Source of the DNA: JAJRRH01 sp047638815
Lineage (GTDB): Bacteria; Bacteroidota; Bacteroidia; Flavobacteriales_D; JABDKJ01
Reading direction: 5' to 3'
Length of the DNA: 39,110 nt
Assembly: GCA_047638815.1 (NCBI GenBank)
Contig: JBLIMR010000021.1
Span: 1 to 39,110, forward strand
Shown: piece by piece, positions 1 to 7,077 of the stretch
Position numbering within the stretch: the stretch's first letter is position 1
How the letters are laid out: the number at the start of each line of letters is the position of its first letter
Position numbers and translations under genes: made by a program
The notes under the pieces: generated by a model
What the model was told of the DNA's origin: nothing
The model's database searches: none
What the model saw: the letters and a program-made list of their open reading frames with translations, nothing else

Positions 1-1591
1 CAGGTTCAGATCTTACCGAATTATGGGTCGATTTGATTGATTCGGACCAACTTGATGGAATAAATGTTGATAGACCGGGGGTTGGTTATGATCTAGTTAT
101 TGATAGAAATCAAAATGGCATGTTGGACCTGAGGATATTATTGATGGTTATTCTAAGGCCGGAATGTATGTCGTTTCAGATATGTTTGAAGCTGGACCAC
201 ATGGAGTAGATTCCGTGGATTATGTTTCACCTACTGGAGTATGGCAACAATTTCGCGTGTATTATCCAGAAAATATTGCAGATATGGAAGCACAACCTCT
301 ACTTGTGATTTCGCATGGTTGGACGCATAATTTTTGGTATTACGATCATATAGGTAGACACATGGCTTCATATGGTTATATCGTTATGTCGCATAAAAAT
401 GATGTTGGCAATGGTGGTGCCACTGCATCAACAACAGCCTCTCAATCTTAGTAGTTCAGGAGGTTTAGTTAGCACTACACTATCTGATTATTATGAAGTT
501 CAAATGAAAGACCATGATGGTACATTTTCTTGGTTTGGCAATTAAAGGAGTAATGGCATGTGCAGAGCAAGGTTTAATGATGATCCTAACTGTGCCATAT
601 TTGCATGGGACGAAAGGGCAGAAATTAATTTCGAGATTTCAGACAATTTTTAAGATTGGACAGACTTCGAGTATTTAAGTATGAGGGTATGTCAAATAAC
701 AAGACACCCAAATAACATGGAGTTGGGAGGTGATATTGATTTTACGATCGAGTTAACTGACATGAGCAATACCACAACCCAATTAAACATTTCGCAATAC
801 GCCAAGGTTTCTCCGCCATATCCAAAAGGAACAGGTGTGTCTAGTGATGACAGCGTTATTGATCTTTGTCTGAAAGAGGGCGTCTATAATATTGAAATGG
901 GAGGATCTACATATCCAGTTGAAATGTCAATCATAATTCCAGGGCATGTTGGCGGTGGAGTTGGAGAATATGAATTTACGTAGAGGCAGGTGACCCTTGC
1001 ACTGATATTCAGATTTTGTTGTTTGATAGTTGGGGTGATGGCTGGGATAATGGGAATATTGTTCTCACAAATAGTGAAGGTGTAATAGTGTTCGAAGGAA
1101 CGCTTTCAACTGGCTTCGGTGCTCAGAATGGAGAAGGATGGCAGAATGAATTTTACCCAATTAGAATTCGAGCAACTGATTTTTTAAGCTCGGGTGATGA
1201 ACTTGAGTTAAGTGCGATTACTAATTTAAAGGTACTGTTAGGAGGAGATTATGGCTCAGCAACGGGTGCCATGGGCATTGATGATATAGAATTGGTGTCT
1301 GGTGATCCTCAAGTTGCTACTGGTATTGACTCTCAGGATCATATTGATAACCAAGCTTTAGTAATATTCCCAAATCCCGCTAATGAATTAGTAAATGTTG
1401 TTGTTAATGGATTCAACGGTGAATTATGAAAATGTGCTATTAGTAATGTTGGGGGTGAAATTGTCTGGTCCGAAAATAGTATTGGAAGCAATAGATTATC
1501 TGTTCAAACGAAAAATTGGAGTAAGGGTGTCTATTTCATTAAGACAGAAACATCAAAGGGTGTGACTAATGGGAAGTTTGTAGTGAATTGA
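1..1591 (+). pseudogene. Decayed secreted alpha/beta-hydrolase with DSWGDGW region and T9SS tail
   Basis: The reading starts before the window and jumps frames: frame 3 (to about 120-126), frame 2 (to about 440), frame 3 (444-983), then frame 2 (about 978-1591). In-frame stops sit at 543-545 (TAA), 651-653 (TAA) and 1427-1429 (TGA), and sensible protein resumes directly after each. The frame-2 part at 164-440 has the LLVISHG motif followed by YYDHIGRHMASYGYIVMSHK, typical of secreted chlorophyllase/PAF-acetylhydrolase-like hydrolases. The nucleophile GxSxG is missing, and the text after about 440 looks like the C-terminal part, so an internal deletion near 440 is likely. Later parts carry LFDSWGDGWDNG, the GAMGIDDIEL segment, and a Por-secretion tail from IFPNPANE (about 1368) to GKFVVN. 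I infer a dead gene. Sequencing error is less likely, because neighbouring genes are intact and the lesions are of several kinds. Confidence 0.8.
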
Positions 1592-1640
1592 TTTAAGCAA
1601 TCCTTTTAAAATGAGATGATACATCCATAAGCAATTTCCA

Positions 1641-1648
1641 TATCTTTG
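1641..1648 (+). promoter_or_regulatory. Candidate -7 box TATCTTTG for rbfA
   Basis: The octamer matches the Bacteroidota -7 consensus TAnnTTTG exactly and ends 5 nt before the rbfA ATG, so the transcript may be almost leaderless. I see no matching -33 TTG at the usual 17-23 nt spacing. Confidence 0.5.
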
Positions 1649-1653
1649 CGGCC

Positions 1654-2001
1654 ATGTCAACAATAAGACAACAACGAATAGAAAGAATGCTGCAAAAGGA
1701 ATTGAGCAACATTTTTGTTTTTCATCGCCATACGGTATTTGGTGGGGTATTTAATACTATTACAGCCTGTAGAGTCAGTCCGGATCTCTCGATTGCCAAG
1801 GTATACGTCAGTGTTATGGATGTGAAAGACAAACAAGCATACATTGATGAACTCAATGAGCATACAAAACGAGTCAGAGGATTACTGTCAGATAAAGTGG
1901 GCAAAAGCATGAGGCGAACACCGGCACTGGTTTTTTTCTTAGATGATTCATTGGACTATGCGGAAAAGATTGATAAGTTGTTGAAGGGTGATAAATCCTA
2001 G
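1654..2001 (+). CDS. rbfA: Ribosome-binding factor A (RbfA)
   Basis: A 115-aa protein of normal length for RbfA, a single-KH-like domain factor that binds the 30S subunit during late 16S rRNA maturation and cold adaptation, in the cytoplasm. Recognisable family features are the N-terminal RQQRIERMLQKELS helix, the ACRVSPDLSIAKVYVSV strand, and the RRTPALVFFLDDSLDYAEKI end with the conserved R-x-P-x-L-x-F pattern. The ATG start is supported by a -7 box ending 5 nt upstream. The gene lies 45 nt ahead of a LolC/E-type permease on the same strand and is probably co-transcribed with it. Confidence 0.95.
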   Translation: MSTIRQQRIERMLQKELSNIFVFHRHTVFGGVFNTITACRVSPDLSIAKVYVSVMDVKDKQAYIDELNEHTKRVRGLLSDKVGKSMRRTPALVFFLDDSLDYAEKIDKLLKGDKS

Positions 2002-2046
2002 CTGCTCAAAGAGATTAATTCATTTATTCTGAGAATTTAAAACACA

Positions 2047-3264
2047 TTGAAATTTCCTTTTTACATAGCTAAACGATATCTTTTTGCTAAAAAATCAAGG
2101 AATATCATCAATGTTATAACGACTATTTCGGTCGTAGTAATTGCTTTTGTGACAACCGCTATGATTGTTATTCTCTCAGCCTTTAATGGCATTGACGAGT
2201 TGGTACAAGACCTCTATAGCTCTTTAGATGCAGATATTACAATCGCACCAGTTCGTGGAAAAACAATTCATACAGACAGTCTAGATTTAGCGCCTATTCT
2301 TGCTATTGAAGCTGTGGATTGGATCGAACCAATAATCGAGGAAAACGTAATACTAGCATATAGAGATAAGCAAAGAATTGCGACTATTAAGGGTGTCCGA
2401 AATGAGTATCTCAAGAATATTTCATTTTCGGATCACATACTTGAGGGATATGAATTTCCAGAAAGCGATGGGCTACAATATGGGTTAATGGGCTATGGTG
2501 TGAAGCAAGAATTGGGAGCAGGTTTATATGCTGAAAGCTTTACCCCTTTGACGGTGTATGCTCCTCGAAGAGGTAAGAAAATTTATAAAAACAGAGAAGG
2601 GGCAACGAAAAAACAAACACTAATGGGTGGTGGTGTCTTCTCAATTAATATTGATTTTGATACAAAGTACCTTATTACATCCTTAGGGTTTGCGAAGGAA
2701 TTGTTTGAAATGAATAATGAAGTCAATCATTATGAGATAAAATTACATGATGGATATATTGCGTCTGATGTGAAATTAAATATGGAAAAAGCGATGGATT
2801 CGAGATATAAATTAATCACCCAAAAAGAGAAAAACTCATTAATTTATAAGGCGAATGAATCAGAGCGATTGATAACTATTTTCATTCTTGCTTTTATAGT
2901 AGTCATTGCGACTTTTAACATTTTTGCATCCCTAACCATTTTGATAATTGATAAAGGAAAAGATAGAAAGATATTGAGTAGTCTTGGAGCCACCCAAGGA
3001 ACCATAAGACAAATATTTTTTTTAGAGGGAATCATGCTCAGCGCCATGGGAACATTGATAGGCTTAATATTGGGCTTTATATTGAGTTGGCTCCAACAAA
3101 ACGTTGGTATTATTCCTCTTGAGGGGGGGATAGTGGATTATTATCCCGTCATTATTAAACCAATGGATTTTATCCTGGTTTCGGCCATAGTTCTTGGAAT
3201 AGGATTGTTGTTTTCATGGCTGCCAGTTTGGATGTTAACCAAACAAGAGCAGAGAGCTGGGTAG
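2047..3264 (+). CDS. LolC/LolE-type ABC transporter permease (FtsX family)
   Basis: A 405-aa inner-membrane permease with the MacB/FtsX layout: a cytoplasmic start (FPFYIAKRYLFAKKSRN), TM1 at about 22-46, a periplasmic domain of about 220 residues, then three membrane segments near 275-300, 328-350 and 373-395. The LSSLGATQGTIRQIFFLEG stretch between TM2 and TM3 is the usual coupling region of LolC/E permeases. By homology it would extract lipoproteins toward the outer membrane together with a LolD ATPase, which is not in this window. The start is TTG; no ATG is available upstream in frame, and the N-terminus matches the family from there. It follows rbfA by 45 nt. Its stop lies 1 nt from the stop of the convergent lipoprotein gene. 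Confidence 0.85.
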   Translation: MKFPFYIAKRYLFAKKSRNIINVITTISVVVIAFVTTAMIVILSAFNGIDELVQDLYSSLDADITIAPVRGKTIHTDSLDLAPILAIEAVDWIEPIIEENVILAYRDKQRIATIKGVRNEYLKNISFSDHILEGYEFPESDGLQYGLMGYGVKQELGAGLYAESFTPLTVYAPRRGKKIYKNREGATKKQTLMGGGVFSINIDFDTKYLITSLGFAKELFEMNNEVNHYEIKLHDGYIASDVKLNMEKAMDSRYKLITQKEKNSLIYKANESERLITIFILAFIVVIATFNIFASLTILIIDKGKDRKILSSLGATQGTIRQIFFLEGIMLSAMGTLIGLILGFILSWLQQNVGIIPLEGGIVDYYPVIIKPMDFILVSAIVLGIGLLFSWLPVWMLTKQEQRAG

Positions 3265-3265
3265 T

Positions 3266-3610
3266 TTAGTTCTCTTTGATTTTTATATCAGTAATATTAA
3301 CAGGATTGGCATTGTTGCATCTGTTCTGCATTCTTAAGGCGCTAAATTTCACCCAAATCATCAACCCATCCTTCTTAAACTCATCTTCAATATTTATTGG
3401 ATCTAGCAGATAGGTGTAATTTTCATCATCAAGATCGATAGTGAATTTACAATCTGAAGATTCGTCACCAACTACCTTTCCGCTTGAATAGCCTTCTTCA
3501 ATCATATTTTTATCTTCACTATCAGTCTGCTCCATTGATTTTTTATTCGAATTACAACTAAAAACTGTTATGAATATTGATAACGATATTAATGATATGA
3601 CGATTTTCAT
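3266..3610 (-). CDS. Small predicted lipoprotein of unknown function
   Basis: A 114-aa protein with a lipoprotein signal: positively charged start, hydrophobic VISLISLSIFITV, and a lipobox FSC with Cys19 as the likely acylated residue. An acidic, Ser/Asp/Glu-rich linker and a small domain of about 70 residues follow (CKFTIDLDDENYTYLLDP, then VKFSALRMQNRC). I do not recognise the domain. The pattern of two late cysteines and a value-like segment (YLLDPINIEDEFKKDG) recalls small uncharacterised Bacteroidota lipoproteins. It is monocistronic and convergent with the permease, only 1 nt apart, so the two transcripts probably overlap at their 3' ends. Confidence 0.75.
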   Translation of the reverse strand: MKIVISLISLSIFITVFSCNSNKKSMEQTDSEDKNMIEEGYSSGKVVGDESSDCKFTIDLDDENYTYLLDPINIEDEFKKDGLMIWVKFSALRMQNRCNNANPVNITDIKIKEN

Positions 3611-3638
3611 TCTTAGTTCTATTATTTCTTGTAAGTCC

Positions 3639-3646
3639 CGAAGATA
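3639..3646 (-). promoter_or_regulatory. Candidate -7 box TATCTTCG for the small lipoprotein gene
   Basis: On the minus strand this reads TATCTTCG, one base off TAnnTTTG and of a form repeated at several genes here. It ends 28 nt before the ATG at 3610. I found no convincing -33 element. Confidence 0.4.
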
Positions 3647-3798
3647 GCAATCAATATCTGTGCATGTTAGAAGCTCTTTTAAGATTATTAGATTGAAGCA
3701 ATTTTATTTGACATATTGGCCTTTGCGATGGAATAAGATGCGTTTGGTTGTGTACTTTTACTCAAATATTTTGAAAATCATAATTGACACTAAGTAGA

Positions 3799-6726
3799 AT
3801 GAAGTTATTTAAATTATTATTTATCACATTATTATTATCGAGTTTTGGATTGAATGCTCAACAGGATAGTGAAGGCACTCCCCCAACAACTATTACTACC
3901 GTGTCATCGATGACTCACGTTAGTTCTATCGCCTCTAGATTAAATGAACTTACCCCTCCAATTACTAAAAAGAAGCAAATGATGGACGGCCGTTCATCAA
4001 AGAATCTGGTGATTCCAGGAAAGGGTGAGTTGGGTGATGATATTTTAGCGAAGCATAAAAGTAAGCTTGAAGGAAAGCTGAAAGGCAGTGAAGTTGATCT
4101 AGTTTGGACTGGTGCGCAATCAAATTCACAGCCTTCTGACCCTTCTTTAGCTGTTGGACCAGATCATGTTGTTGTTGTATTCAACACAGGATGGAGAGTT
4201 TTTAATAAAGAGGGTGAGCCCTTAACATCTCCAATGTCTCCAAATCCATCAATATTCCCTTCCGGTGGATGTTGTGATCTTACAGTTTCTTACGATAATG
4301 ATGCAAACCGATGGGTTGTTGGCTTCCTTACTGGAGTTGGTGGGGGTCTTCAGGTTGCTGTATCAGATGGTCCTGACCCAGTGAATGATGGCTGGTACGT
4401 TTATAATATAGCTCAAGTTAATGATTACAACAAGCTATCCGTATGGAGTGATGGCTATTACATTACTGATAATTCCTTCGGTGGAAATAAGTTGTATGTA
4501 ATGGAACGTGATGCTATGATTGCTGGAGACGATGGAGCACAAGTGCTTGGGTTTCCATTACCTGGTATGTCCACTAATGGATTTTCTAGTCCTCAAGCTT
4601 TTAATGTCAGTAACGGAAATTTCCCTGCAGAAGGGAATGCACCGATTGTATTTCTCCAGGATAATGCGTTTGGAGGTGTTAGCAGTGATCACATTAAAAT
4701 GTGGCTTGCAAATATGAATTGGAGTAACCCAGGGTCATCTACTATATCTTCAGCAACTCAGTTTCCAACAGCGGCTTTTACAAGTGTTTTTGATGGTGGA
4801 AGCTTTAGCAATTTAGCTCAACCAGGAGGATCCGTAATAGATGCTCTTCAGTCTACTATTATGAATCAAGCGCAGTTTAGAAAATTCTCAACACATAATT
4901 CCGCTGTTTTTAATTTTGTTGTTGATGTAGATCCGACTTTCACAAAATTGGCGGGTATTCGATGGTTTGAATTCCGACAAGATGGTGATAATATGCCATG
5001 GAGTTTGTTTCAAGAAGGTACCTATACATCACCAGATGGCAAGCATGCGTGGAATGCTAGTTTGATCATGGATTGGCAAGGAAATATCGGGATGGGATAT
5101 ACGGCCATGAACGGTGATAATAACACAACTCTTGGTTCTTATTATACGGGTAGATACGTTGGTGATGCTCCGGGAACAATGTCTATTATGGAGGAGACAA
5201 TAATAGTTGGAAATGCAAATATTCCTGGAATCCGTTATGGCGATTACAGCAAAATTGATGTAGATCCAGTTGATGATAGCAGATTTTACTTTATTAATGA
5301 AGTCATGAATAGTGGCCGGAAGGATATGGTCGGTAGATTCCAAATTGTATCGGAGTATGCTAACGATATCGGGGCTGTTGCTATTGACCCACCTAATGAC
5401 GGAGTCCTCACTGATAGTGAGCCAATTACTGTAACCATTTTCAATTATGGATTTGATGATGCTTCTGGTTTTAATATTAATTACCAAGTGGATGGCGGTG
5501 TCGTTATTACTGAGGCATTTCCAGGAGCCATTAGTACTGTTTCAAGTATGGAGTACACTTTTACTACCACAGCTGATTTAAGTATGGAGGGTCAAGAGTA
5601 TACGATCAATGCTTATACGAGCTGGGCAGATGATGAACTACCTGATAATGACGCTGTAATTCAGGTAGTAACACATCTAAATGCAGTTGACTCTGGTGTT
5701 GATGCTGTTGTTAGTCCCAGTACAGGGTTGGGATTGTCAGATGCTGAAACGGTAACAGTTTCAATAACGAATTACGGAAGTGTGACGCAAATAAGTGTAC
5801 CAGTCTACTATTCCGTTGATGGCGGGGCATTGGTTGAAGAAACTTATACAGGTTCGATTGCACAAGGTCAGTCGGATACTTATACTTTTACAGAAACGGC
5901 TGATTTTTTCGCAATTGGATCTCATGAAGTAGTCGCAGGAACAGGGTTAAGTGGAGATGCTGATGAGACCAATGATGAGGTAGTAATCGAGGTATTTAAC
6001 CTTATTTGTCAGCCAACATCTGACTGTGTTAATTTTAATAGTGGAATAACACAAATTGCATTGGTCGATCAGGATATAACGTGTGATTGCAGTGAAACAG
6101 GATATACCGACAATACGGATATCATATTTAACTTTACTCTTGAAAACAATCCTTTTACTGGGACTCTTCAAGTGGGCTCTGGTAATACGAATTTTGCGAT
6201 TTGGATTGATTTCAATGATAATTTTGAGTTTGAAAATTCGGAAATAGTTGGCCTAGGGACTGCTGCTGCTTCAAATGAAGATGAGAACTTCGAGATAGAC
6301 TTCAATGAATTACAGAATAATCCCGGTATGCACATCATGAGAGTAAGAGGTGTTTGGGGAGCTTCATTTGATGATCTTACAAATCCGACATGTGATGATG
6401 TAGAAACTGGCAGAACAAATGACTACACGGCAAATATTTCAGGTGTCCTTGGAGTCGAAGAAAATGGTTTTAATGCAGCAGAATTAAACATAAACTATCT
6501 AGAAGGAAATCAGTTCGATCTTACATTGGCTACGGCTGATTACACCGATGAATTACCTGTTTCGGTGATTGACGTGGCAGGAAGAATATTGGCATTCTAC
6601 ACGCTTTTGAACAATGGTTCCGGCTATAGTAAAAGAATAGACATGTCTTATGTTGCTTCTGGAATTTACTTTGTTAAAGTTGGGAATGATAAACTGAATA
6701 AGGTTAAAAGAATCATGGTGGAATAG
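3799..6726 (+). CDS. Large secreted protein: propeller-like region, CARDB-like repeats, GEVED domain, T9SS-like tail (copy 1)
   Basis: A 975-aa exported protein. I chose ATG 3799 because it gives a clean signal peptide (MKLFKLLFITLLLSSFGLNA, cut before QQ); an upstream TTG at 3784 adds only five residues. After a basic linker (GRSSKNLVIPGK) comes a region of about 400 residues with propeller-like repeats (SDPSLAVGPDHVVVVFNTG, SGGCCDLTVSYDNDANRW, GMGYTAMNG). Two CARDB-like Ig repeats follow at about 520-740 (DIGAVAIDPPNDG, VTVSITNYGS). A GEVED-type domain lies at about 745-890 (FAIWIDFNDNFEFE). The tail ELPVSVIDVAGR to KVKRIMVE looks like a Por-secretion C-terminal domain, although the usual NPxxxxF opening is absent. 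Function is unknown; surface display or matrix binding is an inference. It is followed by a terminator and by a paralogue of the same length. Confidence 0.85.
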   Translation: MKLFKLLFITLLLSSFGLNAQQDSEGTPPTTITTVSSMTHVSSIASRLNELTPPITKKKQMMDGRSSKNLVIPGKGELGDDILAKHKSKLEGKLKGSEVDLVWTGAQSNSQPSDPSLAVGPDHVVVVFNTGWRVFNKEGEPLTSPMSPNPSIFPSGGCCDLTVSYDNDANRWVVGFLTGVGGGLQVAVSDGPDPVNDGWYVYNIAQVNDYNKLSVWSDGYYITDNSFGGNKLYVMERDAMIAGDDGAQVLGFPLPGMSTNGFSSPQAFNVSNGNFPAEGNAPIVFLQDNAFGGVSSDHIKMWLANMNWSNPGSSTISSATQFPTAAFTSVFDGGSFSNLAQPGGSVIDALQSTIMNQAQFRKFSTHNSAVFNFVVDVDPTFTKLAGIRWFEFRQDGDNMPWSLFQEGTYTSPDGKHAWNASLIMDWQGNIGMGYTAMNGDNNTTLGSYYTGRYVGDAPGTMSIMEETIIVGNANIPGIRYGDYSKIDVDPVDDSRFYFINEVMNSGRKDMVGRFQIVSEYANDIGAVAIDPPNDGVLTDSEPITVTIFNYGFDDASGFNINYQVDGGVVITEAFPGAISTVSSMEYTFTTTADLSMEGQEYTINAYTSWADDELPDNDAVIQVVTHLNAVDSGVDAVVSPSTGLGLSDAETVTVSITNYGSVTQISVPVYYSVDGGALVEETYTGSIAQGQSDTYTFTETADFFAIGSHEVVAGTGLSGDADETNDEVVIEVFNLICQPTSDCVNFNSGITQIALVDQDITCDCSETGYTDNTDIIFNFTLENNPFTGTLQVGSGNTNFAIWIDFNDNFEFENSEIVGLGTAAASNEDENFEIDFNELQNNPGMHIMRVRGVWGASFDDLTNPTCDDVETGRTNDYTANISGVLGVEENGFNAAELNINYLEGNQFDLTLATADYTDELPVSVIDVAGRILAFYTLLNNGSGYSKRIDMSYVASGIYFVKVGNDKLNKVKRIMVE

Positions 6727-6756
6727 TACTTATTACAAAACATTTTTGAATCGAGC

Positions 6757-6793
6757 GGGTGTCCAATTTATTGGATGTCCGTTTATTTTTTTT
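6757..6793 (+). terminator. Intrinsic terminator after copy 1
   Basis: GGGTGTCCAA at 6757-6766 pairs with TTGGATGTCC at 6771-6780 (10 bp, three of them G-U wobbles) around a TTTA loop. Eight T residues follow at 6786-6793. It starts 30 nt after the stop codon. Confidence 0.8.
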
Positions 6794-6814
6794 GGATATT
6801 TGAAAATGACCCAA

Positions 6815-6930
6815 AAATGACAATCATTTGGTTTGATAATTATTGCGATTTTAATGATTTCTGTGTCAAAGACTACCAAGCTCATCAAAACCCTGTCAGT
6901 CAGCACATTGCGATTTGGTGATTGTCATTT
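6815..6930. repeat. 12-bp perfect inverted repeat with 92-nt spacer
   Basis: AAATGACAATCA (6815-6826) is the exact reverse complement of TGATTGTCATTT (6919-6930). The arms flank a 92-nt AT-rich segment between the terminator of copy 1 and the start of copy 2. It could be a regulatory stem, a protein-binding pair or chance; the AT-rich composition makes chance a real option. Confidence 0.5.
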
Positions 6931-7077
6931 GAATTACAATAGGAGCTTAAAAATTTGCATATTAATGAAATAAATCAATTGGTAAGTTTACCATATTGTA
7001 ATCATTTTCATGACCTTTTCACTAGTTATATTTCTCAATACCTTAATTTAGCAGCAAATTGAAACCAATATAAAATA

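Larger units (their letters stand above)
6727..7077. other. 351-nt intergenic region between the tandem paralogues
   Basis: It contains the terminator of copy 1 (6757-6793), a 12-bp perfect inverted repeat (6815-6826 and 6919-6930) and a 10-bp direct repeat ATTGCGATTT (6842-6851 and 6907-6916). The rest is AT-rich with no credible ORF. A weak -7-like TATATTTC lies at 7027-7034, ahead of copy 2. The sequence is not obviously similar to the region upstream of copy 1, so the duplicated unit did not visibly include its promoter. Confidence 0.6.

Noticed and set aside
5029..5487. 152-codon minus-strand frame inside copy 1
   Set aside because: It lies wholly inside a well supported gene, is rich in Ile/Ser/Arg from the antisense of DNA with many acidic codons, and has no domain.
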